Of a stretch of DNA of 64,000 bases, positions 16,310-24,592 are shown piece by piece. Source of the stretch: Chryseobacterium suipulveris (lineage in GTDB: Bacteria; Bacteroidota; Bacteroidia; Flavobacteriales; Weeksellaceae); NCBI RefSeq assembly GCF_022811685.1, contig NZ_CP094532.1:2453501-2517500 (forward strand), written 5' to 3'. Every line of letters starts with the position of its first letter. Within the stretch, counting starts at the first letter, position 1. Below the pieces are notes generated by a model, which saw nothing but the letters and a program-made list of their open reading frames with translations, had not been told where the DNA came from and searched no databases. A program made the position numbers and the translations under genes.

Positions 16310-19300
16310 CTATGGTGTTTTGTTTTTTACCTGATCATCAGAATCTGCAGCCGGTTCATCAACCGGAGACTCTTCAATTATAGATGTTCCGGGGTAATCG
16401 TATTCAGAAGCCATTTCGGCATGAATCTTTTCCCATTTCTTTTTCTCCGTCATATAATAAATCAACGGAACAACTAACAACGTAAGCACTGTAGATACGA
16501 TTGCTCCGAACACCAGTGAAATTGCCAATCCCTGGAAAATAGGGTCGAACAGGATAATTACTGCTCCAATCACTACCGCTCCTGTCGTTAAAAGAATTGG
16601 CGTAGTTCTTACGGCACCTGCATCGATAATCGCCTGTTTCATCGGTACTCCTTCGTTCAGACGGATTTCGATAAAGTCGATGAGCAGCACCGAGTTCCTT
16701 ACCATAATTCCGGCAAGAGCAATCATTCCGATGAATGAAGTTGCGGTGAAGAATGCGCCCAACATCCAGTGTCCAAGAACAATTCCTACGAGTGACAGAG
16801 GAATGGCTACCATCATCACAATCGGTGTTTTGAAGTTTTGGAACCAACCTACAATCAACATATAAATAATGATGATTACTACGGCAAATGCTGCTCCCAA
16901 ATCACGGAAAACTTCTAGTGTAATCTGCCATTCTCCGTCCCATTTTACGGTGTAGTTGCTTTCATCTTTCGGCTGCGCCATATACAGTTCGTTCAGTTCG
17001 TAACCTGCCGGAAGCTGAATATTCCTCAGTTTTTCTTCCATTCCAAGGATGGCATAAGCCGGACTTTCAAGATCTCCTGCCATATCTGCAAGCACATAAA
17101 CCACGCGTTTTTGGTCTTTACGGTAAATGCTTTTTTCAAGCTCAGTTCTTTCAACTTTCGTGATGTCGCTTACAGGCATCATATTGCCCATTTGCCCTTT
17201 CACTTTTAGTGAAGTAATTTCCTGAAGCGTTGATTTATCTGAATTCTCCAGTTTCATCACCATATTCACCGGCTGATTGGATTTTTCGTCATACAGCGTC
17301 GAAATCGAATGTTCGCCAAGAAGATAAGTAAGATTTCCAACCAATTGCTGTGGTGCAATTCCGTTCAGCATCGATTTTTCATTGTCGGCGATAATTTTGA
17401 ATTCCGTTTGAGGTGCTTCCACCATCCAATCGACATCTACAACATCCTCTGTTTTATTCAGAATCTTCTGAACCTCATCTGCAATTCTTACCTGCTCCTC
17501 ATAATTCGGGCCGTAAACTTCAGCCACAATAGTTGATAATACCGGTGGTCCAGGCGGAACTTCAACAATTTTGATATTGGCATTGTATTTTTTGGCAATT
17601 TTCTGAATTTCAGGACGAATCATTTTGGCCACATCGTGCGACTGTTTTTTTCTTTCACCTTTATCCAAAAGATTGACCTGAATATCTGCCGTGTTGCTCG
17701 CTCCACGCATATCGTAGTGACGAACCAATCCGTTGAACGTAATCGGTGCCGATGAACCCACATAATTCTGATAGTTCACCACTTCCGGAACGGTTCTCAG
17801 ATATTGAGCTACATCTTTAGTAACGGCCGCCGTTTTCTCAAGCGTTGTTCCTTCCGGCATATCAATTACCACCTGAATTTCATTCTTGTTATCGAACGGA
17901 AGCATTTTCACCGCTACCCATTTCGTGAAGAATGACAACATTGAAATCATCAGAAGAACTCCTGTAATTCCAAGCATTGTCCAACGTTTTTTACCGCTGT
18001 CAAGCAATGGCTGTTCGATTTTTTTATACCATTTGTAGATGAAAGTTGTTTCGAGTCCCTGCTCTTCTTTATGCTCCTGATCGTCTTTTACTTTGAGCAA
18101 ATGATAACCTAAATAAGGTGTAATCGTCAAAGCAATAAACAGTGAAAGCAACATCGCAATCGAAGCACCAATCGGCATCGGCGACATATAAGGCCCCATC
18201 ATTCCGGACACGAATGCCATCGGAAGAATCGCAGCAATTACGGTGAAGGTTGCTAAAATCGTAGGGTTCCCCACTTCATTAATCGCATAAATGGCGGCCT
18301 GCTTAAACGGCAGTTTCTTCATGTGGAAATGCCTGTGCATATTTTCGGCGATGATGATACTGTCGTCCACCACAATTCCCACCACGAAAACGAGGGCGAA
18401 AAGCGTAATTCTGTTCAGGGTATACCCAAGGAAATAATAACTGAAAAGCGTGAGTGCAAATGTCAGCGGAACTGAAAGGAACACGACCAAACCACCTCTC
18501 CATCCCATGGCAAGCATCACTAAAATGGTCACCGCAATAATCGCCACAGCAAGGTGAAGCAACAGTTCAGATACTTTATATGAAGCCGTTTCACCATAGT
18601 TTCTCGTCACTTCTACGTGAACATCATTTGGAAGTAAATTCTTTTTTAAACCATCAACTTTAGTTAAAATTTCATCAGAAATCTTCATTGCATCGGCACC
18701 TTTCACTTTCGAAATTGCCAATGTCACTGCAGGATACTCTGCCTGATTTTTCTGTCCGGCTTCTGTATGTTTTCCGAAGCCCATACTCACATAATTGGCA
18801 GGTGTCGAAGCGCCGTCAACTACTCTTGCAATCTGCTTCAAATAAACTGGCATATTTGCGGAAGTCCCTACCACAAGGTTTTCTACATCTTCTTTTGAAG
18901 TCAGGAATTGTCCTGTAGTCAACAGATATTCTTCATCATTGCTCACGAAACTTCCACTTTGGGAACTTCCGTTGTTCGCCTGAATCATCTGCATCACGGA
19001 AAGTGCATCTACATTACTTTCCGCCATTTTTTCCTTGTCGAGAATCACCTGAAGCTGTCTCGGCTGTCCGCCAATCACATTCGTGAGCGAAACATCTTTT
19101 ACTTTTTTGATTTCCGAAGCGAGTTCTTCCGTCATTTGGCGAAGCTGATAACCGTCGTAGTTTTCACTCCAAAGCGTGAGTCCCAACATCGGAACATCGT
19201 CGATAGAACGGGTTTTTACAATCGGTTCATAAACGCCTTTCGGGAACATCATTTTGTTCTTCATCAACTCATCGTAGAGTTTTACGTAAGAACGTTCGGT

Positions 19301-19615
19301 ATCTTCGCCCACGTAGAACTGCACAATAATCATCGCTCTGCCGTTCATTGCCATTGCGTGAACGTGCTCTACGCCTTTGATGTTTGAAATAATTTTTTCA
19401 AGAGGTTTTACCACGCGGTTTTCCACTTCCGAAGGGCTTGCTCCGGGATAACCCACCATTACATCGGCCATCGGAACAATGATCTGTGGTTCCTCTTCTC
19501 TTGGTATCAGTGTCGAACTGTATGTACCGATAATCATCAACGCAATCATCAACAGAATGGTGAGTTTTGAATTGATGAAAAATTCGGCAATACGTCCTGC
19601 GAATCCTTTTTCCAT
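16310..19615 (-). CDS. RND efflux pump permease (HAE/AcrB-type)
   Basis: The 1101-residue protein has the RND layout: a first TM helix at 13-33, two large periplasmic loops (about 40-330 and 560-880), and further TM bundles. The TM4 motif GIVVDDSIIIAEN has the paired Asp (~415-416) used for proton transfer. The N-terminal REEEPQI and GYPGASPSEVE are typical of hydrophobe/metal-type exporters. Operon order tolC, adaptor, permease supports one tripartite pump. Substrate is not clear; metal-selective residues were not evident. Confidence 0.9.
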   Translation of the reverse strand: MEKGFAGRIAEFFINSKLTILLMIALMIIGTYSSTLIPREEEPQIIVPMADVMVGYPGASPSEVENRVVKPLEKIISNIKGVEHVHAMAMNGRAMIIVQFYVGEDTERSYVKLYDELMKNKMMFPKGVYEPIVKTRSIDDVPMLGLTLWSENYDGYQLRQMTEELASEIKKVKDVSLTNVIGGQPRQLQVILDKEKMAESNVDALSVMQMIQANNGSSQSGSFVSNDEEYLLTTGQFLTSKEDVENLVVGTSANMPVYLKQIARVVDGASTPANYVSMGFGKHTEAGQKNQAEYPAVTLAISKVKGADAMKISDEILTKVDGLKKNLLPNDVHVEVTRNYGETASYKVSELLLHLAVAIIAVTILVMLAMGWRGGLVVFLSVPLTFALTLFSYYFLGYTLNRITLFALVFVVGIVVDDSIIIAENMHRHFHMKKLPFKQAAIYAINEVGNPTILATFTVIAAILPMAFVSGMMGPYMSPMPIGASIAMLLSLFIALTITPYLGYHLLKVKDDQEHKEEQGLETTFIYKWYKKIEQPLLDSGKKRWTMLGITGVLLMISMLSFFTKWVAVKMLPFDNKNEIQVVIDMPEGTTLEKTAAVTKDVAQYLRTVPEVVNYQNYVGSSAPITFNGLVRHYDMRGASNTADIQVNLLDKGERKKQSHDVAKMIRPEIQKIAKKYNANIKIVEVPPGPPVLSTIVAEVYGPNYEEQVRIADEVQKILNKTEDVVDVDWMVEAPQTEFKIIADNEKSMLNGIAPQQLVGNLTYLLGEHSISTLYDEKSNQPVNMVMKLENSDKSTLQEITSLKVKGQMGNMMPVSDITKVERTELEKSIYRKDQKRVVYVLADMAGDLESPAYAILGMEEKLRNIQLPAGYELNELYMAQPKDESNYTVKWDGEWQITLEVFRDLGAAFAVVIIIIYMLIVGWFQNFKTPIVMMVAIPLSLVGIVLGHWMLGAFFTATSFIGMIALAGIMVRNSVLLIDFIEIRLNEGVPMKQAIIDAGAVRTTPILLTTGAVVIGAVIILFDPIFQGLAISLVFGAIVSTVLTLLVVPLIYYMTEKKKWEKIHAEMASEYDYPGTSIIEESPVDEPAADSDDQVKNKTP

Positions 19616-19619
19616 AATA

Positions 19620-19686
19620 TTTTTGAGTTACGAGTTCCGGGTTTCGGGTTCCGAGTTATCTCGAACCACGTATCCCGTATCCCGAT
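19620..19686. repeat. Phrase repeat between adaptor and permease genes
   Basis: Repeats of GAGTTCCGGGTTTCGGGTTCCGAG type fill most of the gap. They are the same style as the repeats near 39446, 45165 and 61403, but with a different phrase. Confidence 0.5.
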
Positions 19687-19687
19687 A

Positions 19688-20773
19688 TTATTTTGTGGTT
19701 ACTTTTGCGCCGTTAAACAATTTTCCGCTGGCGGAAACGATGTAAGGTTCTTTTGCGTTCAGTCCGGAAAGAATTTCAACCTGGTCGCCCATATCTTTAC
19801 CGGTTTTTACCCAACGCAACATTGCGGTATTGGCTGAACTTACGGTGTAAACACCTGTCAATTGTCCGTTTTCAACCAAAGCAGATTTCGGAACGGTCAC
19901 CGACTGCTGGAAATCCTGATTCACGCCACCACTTCTTTTGAAAGGAAACTGCACATTTACATACATTCCCGGAAGGTAATCTCTGCTCTGCGGAACATTG
20001 ATTTTCACTAAATACTGTCCACCGGTGTTGGTCGCGGAAAGACTGACTTCAGCAACATTTCCCACCACTTCTTTGTTGGTAGACTTCATCAAAACTTTTA
20101 CCGGCATTCCGGATTTGATTAAAGTAATATCCTGCTCAGAAACCAACACTTGTGCCTGAAGATTTCCTGAACTTTCAATCGTAAGAATCGGCATTCCCGG
20201 ACTTGCCATGTCTCCCTGACTTGCATATTTTGCCGTTACCACACCTGAAATCGGAGCAGAAATATTGGTATATCTTCCCTGCGCGTTGACTTCGCTTTTC
20301 ATCATTCCTGCAGCATCCAGACCTGCTTTTGCCATTTCGTAGCGTGCACGCATATCGTCGAGCTCCTTCTGTGAAGCACTTTCGTTATTGTATAAATTCT
20401 GGAAACGCTGATAATCTTTCGCAGCGATATTATAATTGGCCTGTGCTTGCGCAATCTGTGCGTTTGCCTGACCTCCTTTTGCCTGAATATCAGTACTGCT
20501 AATGCTTACCAAACCTTCTCCGGCACGAACGAAATCGCCCACATCGGCTCGTAAGCTGGTGATGTGTCCCATCACTCTGGTTGAAATATTTACTGAGTTT
20601 TTGGCAACAAGTTTTCCGCTTGCACCGGCAAAACCAAGTGCATCGGTAACGCCTGAATTGCTTAAGGTAACATGAATCGGTTTGGAGTTATCGGCAATTT
20701 CTTTTGGATCGGATGAGCAACTGCCGAGAACGGCTGATCCAAGGATTAAGGGTAGATAAATATGTTTTTTCAT
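19688..20773 (-). CDS. RND efflux periplasmic adaptor (membrane fusion) lipoprotein
   Basis: The 361-residue protein has a lipobox ending at Cys19 (VLGSCSSD). The order barrel-sandwich, helical hairpin (about residues 105-155, ANAQIAQAQANYNIAAKDYQ) and beta-barrel, with SGVVTAKYASQGDMASPGMP, is that of membrane fusion proteins. It links the inner-membrane permease (19 residues from its gene) to TolC. A possible pseudoknot element lies 28 bp upstream of the start. Confidence 0.9.
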   Translation of the reverse strand: MKKHIYLPLILGSAVLGSCSSDPKEIADNSKPIHVTLSNSGVTDALGFAGASGKLVAKNSVNISTRVMGHITSLRADVGDFVRAGEGLVSISSTDIQAKGGQANAQIAQAQANYNIAAKDYQRFQNLYNNESASQKELDDMRARYEMAKAGLDAAGMMKSEVNAQGRYTNISAPISGVVTAKYASQGDMASPGMPILTIESSGNLQAQVLVSEQDITLIKSGMPVKVLMKSTNKEVVGNVAEVSLSATNTGGQYLVKINVPQSRDYLPGMYVNVQFPFKRSGGVNQDFQQSVTVPKSALVENGQLTGVYTVSSANTAMLRWVKTGKDMGDQVEILSGLNAKEPYIVSASGKLFNGAKVTTK

Positions 20774-20800
20774 AAGAGATTATTTTTTAATTTTTTACTA

Positions 20801-20843
20801 TTCATTCTTTTGTCTTGAAACAAAAGAATCAAAAATTCAAGAC
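20801..20843. repeat. Possible pseudoknot-forming dispersed element
   Basis: Stem TTCTTTTGT / ACAAAAGAA encloses the loop CTTGAA. The downstream TTCAAG (20836-20841) can pair with that loop, giving an H-type pseudoknot or an alternative hairpin. It lies between tolC and the adaptor gene. Confidence 0.5.
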
Positions 20844-21010
20844 TGGATTCTCGGCTAAAATTTTAAAGACTTTCCTAAAATTTCCAAAACTCGGGCGGGA
20901 ACTCGATTTGTTGGATTAAAGAAGATTTTTGCCGCCACTCAAACAGTGGAAATTTTTTAACGGAAACTCTTCAAAATTTCTTAACACCTCCGAATCCTAG
21001 GTCATTTCTA
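20844..21010. repeat. AT-rich intergenic stretch, likely dispersed repeat
   Basis: No gene is visible between tolC and the adaptor in this 167-bp stretch. From memory it resembles a repeat seen in other Chryseobacterium-like genomes, but I have not searched. Confidence 0.35.
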
Positions 21011-22315
21011 TCAGTTAAGAAATTTGAAATATTCCAAAGCTGTATTGTATTCGAAAATTGCTTGTTGATATTCCAATTCCTTTTTGGACATTAAGGTTTC
21101 AGCATTCAAAATATCGCTGGCTTTTTCAAGTCCCTGAGCATAACGGTTTTTACGGATTCGGTATGCTTCCGCACTTTGTTCCCACGCCTGTTTGGTAAGA
21201 TTTACCTTGTTATCGGCATCCAAAACCTGTCGGTAAGATTTGTTCAGTTCGAGCTCGCTTTGCTTTTGGTATTGCTTGATTTCAGTTTGAGATTTCAGCA
21301 GTTCGGCTTTTTGTTTTTCGATTTCAGATTTCGATTTCATTCCGTCGAAAACATTCCAGGAAACCTGAACGCCTACCAAATAACCGTTGGCACCAAACTC
21401 ATAAGGTCTATTATCGTGCAGTTCAAAACTTCCGAAAGCATTTACTCTCGGCAAAAATTTCGCTTCAGATGATTTAATTAAATGATCGTAAGCTTCTAAT
21501 GATTTTCTGTATGCCTGAAGATCTTTTCGGTCAACATTCAGTTTCGGGTTTTCCTGAAGGATATTCTCCTGATGGGTCAGTTTTTCGGTAGGTTCAAATA
21601 CTTTTCCTTCCGCATTTTCATCCAACAGAAAATAAATATAATCTGATTTATTTCTCACATTCGATTTGGCGAACTGAATTTGGCTTTCAATCTCAGCAAC
21701 ACGAACATTCATATCCAAAACATCCGATTTCTGAATCATTCCGTTTTTATAATAATTGTCAATCACCTTTTTGTTGGCAAGGACCGTTGATTTTGCTTCT
21801 TCCAAAACTTCAACAGCTTTATACGCCATCTGCAGCTGCATATACGCTTTGTTCAGTTCAAATTTCAGGTAATCTTCAGTTCTTTCTTTCTTCAGATTCA
21901 GCACGTCCACTTTCACTTCGCCAGCTTTCTTCATATAGACTGCATCTTTGTTGAATATCGGTTGCTGAACTTCAAGTTTCGTAGCGAAATTGAAAATATT
22001 GTCCGGACTGTTCAGTTTTGCAGGATTGAAATCTTCCATCACCACACGTTCCTGATTCAGTTTCGAACCGAATGCCATCAAAGGATTATTCGTAGAAATT
22101 CCGGTGTAAGATGCTGTAACATTAGGTAAATACGAGGCTCTGCTCATCAGAAGATCTGCTTTTGCTGAATTAACATCGGCCTCTGCTAATTTTACCTGAA
22201 GGTTTTGTGAATTGATTCTCTGTTCCAAATCTTTTTTGGAAATGCTGATAGTGTCCTGAGCCGAAAACGACAGAAAGGAAAGCACCGCAAGTCCTGTAAA
22301 AAAGGTTTTTCTCAT
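21011..22315 (-). CDS. TolC-family outer-membrane efflux channel
   Basis: The 434-residue protein has a signal peptide ending FSAQ and two long heptad-rich helical halves (for example LQVKLAEADVNSAKADLLMS and the tail EYQQAIFEYNTALEYFKFLN). These build the outer-membrane beta-barrel and periplasmic tunnel. Its promoter region carries the palindrome GTAACC-N2-GGTTAC with a -7 element, suggesting control by the neighbouring Crp/Fnr regulator. A 237-bp gap separates it from the adaptor. Confidence 0.9.
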   Translation of the reverse strand: MRKTFFTGLAVLSFLSFSAQDTISISKKDLEQRINSQNLQVKLAEADVNSAKADLLMSRASYLPNVTASYTGISTNNPLMAFGSKLNQERVVMEDFNPAKLNSPDNIFNFATKLEVQQPIFNKDAVYMKKAGEVKVDVLNLKKERTEDYLKFELNKAYMQLQMAYKAVEVLEEAKSTVLANKKVIDNYYKNGMIQKSDVLDMNVRVAEIESQIQFAKSNVRNKSDYIYFLLDENAEGKVFEPTEKLTHQENILQENPKLNVDRKDLQAYRKSLEAYDHLIKSSEAKFLPRVNAFGSFELHDNRPYEFGANGYLVGVQVSWNVFDGMKSKSEIEKQKAELLKSQTEIKQYQKQSELELNKSYRQVLDADNKVNLTKQAWEQSAEAYRIRKNRYAQGLEKASDILNAETLMSKKELEYQQAIFEYNTALEYFKFLN

Positions 22316-22335
22316 ATTTAGGATTTATTTTGGTG

Positions 22336-22379
22336 CAAAATTATCCTGAAGAAAAAGTGTAGAGCGTAACCTGGGTTAC
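22336..22379 (-). promoter_or_regulatory. Predicted Crp/Fnr activator site and promoter of tolC
   Basis: GTAACCCAGGTTAC (perfect outer six-base palindrome, 22366-22379) is followed after exactly 22 nt by TAATTTTG (22343-22336) on the minus strand. If transcription starts about 7 bp beyond the -7 element, the palindrome centre lies near -41.5. That is the class II activator position and explains the missing -33 element. Confidence 0.65.
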
Positions 22380-22399
22380 ATTTTAATCTGAACAGAAAT

Positions 22400-22424
22400 A
22401 AAAAACACGGCTTATTGCCGTGTT
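22400..22424 (-). terminator. Terminator after the rhodanese gene
   Basis: AACACGGC and GCCGTGTT pair around TTATT, and the minus-strand hairpin is followed by a run of Ts. Confidence 0.75.
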
Positions 22425-22782
22425 ATAAACATTCCTTTGTAAGTGAAAGTGAATGCGAAATCAAATCGGGAGGATTTCCGATGATTTCCAAATCGTTTTG
22501 CTGCCATTTTACAAGTCCGCCGTTGATGTATGAGACATCTTTAAAACCTCTTTCCTTCAGATACTGTGCAGCAGTTTTGCTTCGAAGACCATTATTGCAG
22601 ATCAGGATAAACTTTTAGTTTCCATTAAGTGTTTCCACAATATTTTCAAATTCGCTGAAAGGCAAATTCATTACCCGTTCATAATTGGCTCTGTAAGTGT
22701 CGAATTCAAATTTTTCGCGGATATCGAGAAGAATTCCCGAAGGCAATTCGGAGTGTATTTTAGTAGGACAAATGCTTTTCAT
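22423..22782 (-). pseudogene. Rhodanese-domain gene interrupted by a stop codon
   Basis: Read on the minus strand from ATG 22782, the frame encodes a rhodanese-like domain but codon 56 (22617-22615) is TAA. It continues in frame for another 63 codons to a stop at 22425-22423. After the stop the sequence reads KFILICNNGLRSKTAAQYL, so the active-site loop CNNGLRS (Cys62) lies in the lost part and the truncated product cannot be a sulfurtransferase. The change fits one base substitution (AAA to TAA). It could be real decay or an error in this sequence. A Crp-type site lies 45 bp upstream. Confidence 0.8.
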
Positions 22783-22796
22783 ATTCAGATTTTTTA

Positions 22797-22840
22797 CAAA
22801 ATTCCGAATCCTGAAAAGAATAAAGTGTTACCTGGATTAC
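22797..22840 (-). promoter_or_regulatory. Predicted Crp/Fnr activator site and promoter of the rhodanese gene
   Basis: GTAATCCAGGTAAC (22840-22827) is followed after 22 nt by GAATTTTG on the minus strand, the same layout as at tolC. The first four bases of the site overlap the last codons of the crp-like gene. Confidence 0.6.
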
Positions 22841-23466
22841 AAATCTTTCAGCAATTTAATCTGATTACGGTACAGAAGCACTTTGCCGTCATTCTCCAGT
22901 TTCTTCAGCATTCTGCTGATTACCACGCGTGAACTCGCCAAGTCGTTGGCAATCTGCTCGTGTGAAACATTGATTACGGTTTTTCCCGTTAAACTCGATT
23001 TTTCTTTTAAATAAGTGAGTAATCTTGTGTCAAGACTGTTGAATGCCACCATATCGAGTGCTTTCAGCATTTCATAGAAACGGTTCTGCATGGTACGCAT
23101 CACAAAATGTTTCCAAGTTGGGTACTGCGACATCCATTTGTCCATATATTCCACAGGAATCATCCACATTTCCACGTCTTCTTCTGCCACTGCCTGAATT
23201 TCGCTTTTTGCCTCCTGCATACAGCAAGTAAAGGTCATTGCGCAACCATCCGCAGCATTCAGATAATACATCAGGAGTTCTTTCCCGTTATCGTCTATCA
23301 TTGAAACTTTAAGAATTCCCTCCAACACAATCGGCATGTAAACAATCGGTTGACCGATGCTAATGATGACATCGCCTTCTTTTGCTGTTTTCAGTTTGCC
23401 AACCTGTAGAAGTTCTTCTACCAATTCGGGCTCAAAAAGGTTCTTTACACTGTCTTTGATTTCCAT
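22837..23466 (-). CDS. Crp/Fnr family transcriptional regulator with a Cys cluster
   Basis: The 209-residue protein has an N-terminal cyclic nucleotide-binding-like domain (about residues 15-120) and a C-terminal winged-helix domain with SHEQIANDLASSRVVISRMLKKLE. The effector domain has Cys75, Cys81 and Cys82 (GCAMTFTCCMQ), which could sense redox state, metal or reactive sulfur. The N-terminal [4Fe-4S] cysteines of FNR are absent. It is the likely reader of the palindromes at 15666, 22366 and 22827. Confidence 0.9.
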   Translation of the reverse strand: MEIKDSVKNLFEPELVEELLQVGKLKTAKEGDVIISIGQPIVYMPIVLEGILKVSMIDDNGKELLMYYLNAADGCAMTFTCCMQEAKSEIQAVAEEDVEMWMIPVEYMDKWMSQYPTWKHFVMRTMQNRFYEMLKALDMVAFNSLDTRLLTYLKEKSSLTGKTVINVSHEQIANDLASSRVVISRMLKKLENDGKVLLYRNQIKLLKDL

Positions 23467-23540
23467 GCTTCAAAAATAAGGATTATTCGTCATTTCAAAG
23501 AATTCCCTCTTCTGAAAAACCTTCTGAAAAAAATAAAAAA

Positions 23541-23566
23541 AACCTGAAACGCAGACGCATCAGGTT
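23541..23566 (-). terminator. Terminator after accA
   Basis: AACCTGA and TCAGGTT pair around a 12-nt loop and a T-run follows on the minus strand. It lies 24 bp after the accA stop. Confidence 0.75.
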
Positions 23567-23589
23567 CTTTTTGATTTCATAAAATTCTT

Positions 23590-24546
23590 TTATCCCTTAA
23601 ACTGGCCCATTGCGATGAACTTGTCCTGTCTTTGGGTTTCAAGCTCTTTTCCTGTGAATTTTGAAAATGCTTTGATGTTTTGTAGGATTGAAGCTTTCAG
23701 GTGGTCGTAAGCAACCTGCGGTTCGTAATGCGCTCCACCAAGTGGTTCTTCAATAATCCCGTCGATGAACTTTTCTTTCAGCGCGTCTTGTGGAGTAAGT
23801 TTCAGTGCGTTGGCTGCATCTTCTTTATGATCCCAGTTTCTCCATAGAATTGAGGAACAACTTTCCGGCGCAATTACCGTGTACCAAGTGTTTTCGAGCA
23901 TATATACTTTGTTTCCGACACCGATTCCCAAAGCTCCTCCACTCGCTCCTTCACCGATGATATAGACAAAAATCGGAGTTTTGAGCATCGTCATTTCATA
24001 GATGTTTCTTGCGATGGCTTCACCCTGACCTCTTTCTTCGGCTTCCAAACCAGGATAAGCTCCCGGTGTATCGATCAAAGAGATTACCGGAATATGGAAT
24101 TTCTCAGCGAGTTTCATTAAACGCAATGCTTTTCTATAACCTTCAGGATTGCTCATCCCGAATCTTCGGAGCTGCCTTTCTTTTGTGGTTCTTCCTTTTT
24201 GCGTTCCGATAATCATCACCGATTTGCCGTCGATTTTTGCCAAACCTCCAACCATTGCTGGATCATCTGCAAAATTTCTGTCGCCGTGCAGTTCGAGGAA
24301 ACTGTCTTTATCGACAATTCCTTTGATAAAGTCCAAAGTATAGGGACGGTCCGGATGGCGCGATAGCTGAACCCTTTGCCAAGGTGTAAGATTTCCGTAG
24401 ATTTCCTTTTTCTTTTCGATGATTTTGTCCTCGATTTGTGAGCAGGCGAGTTTCACGTCCACCCCACTTTCTTCACCAACGAGCGAACACGTTTGGTACT
24501 GGTCCATCAACTCTTTTATCGGAAGCTCAAAACTTAAGTATTCCAT
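23590..24546 (-). CDS. accA: Acetyl-CoA carboxylase carboxyltransferase subunit alpha
   Basis: The 318-residue protein carries the carboxyltransferase signatures [27 protein letters not shown] and [12 protein letters not shown]. It transfers the carboxyl group from biotin to acetyl-CoA in fatty-acid synthesis. The biotin carboxylase and biotin carrier subunits are at 33134-35053, so the complex is encoded in separate units. Confidence 0.97.
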   Translation of the reverse strand: MEYLSFELPIKELMDQYQTCSLVGEESGVDVKLACSQIEDKIIEKKKEIYGNLTPWQRVQLSRHPDRPYTLDFIKGIVDKDSFLELHGDRNFADDPAMVGGLAKIDGKSVMIIGTQKGRTTKERQLRRFGMSNPEGYRKALRLMKLAEKFHIPVISLIDTPGAYPGLEAEERGQGEAIARNIYEMTMLKTPIFVYIIGEGASGGALGIGVGNKVYMLENTWYTVIAPESCSSILWRNWDHKEDAANALKLTPQDALKEKFIDGIIEEPLGGAHYEPQVAYDHLKASILQNIKAFSKFTGKELETQRQDKFIAMGQFKG

Positions 24547-24592
24547 TTTCTTCTTTAAAATAATCTTTCAAATTTAGTAAAATTACCGAAAA

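Noticed and set aside
22615..22617. Recoded stop in the rhodanese gene
   Set aside because: TAA is not known to be recoded here, and no structural signal is visible.
22415..22618. Plus-strand frame antisense to the rhodanese gene
   Set aside because: The minus-strand reading matches a rhodanese domain; the plus frame has no similarity.
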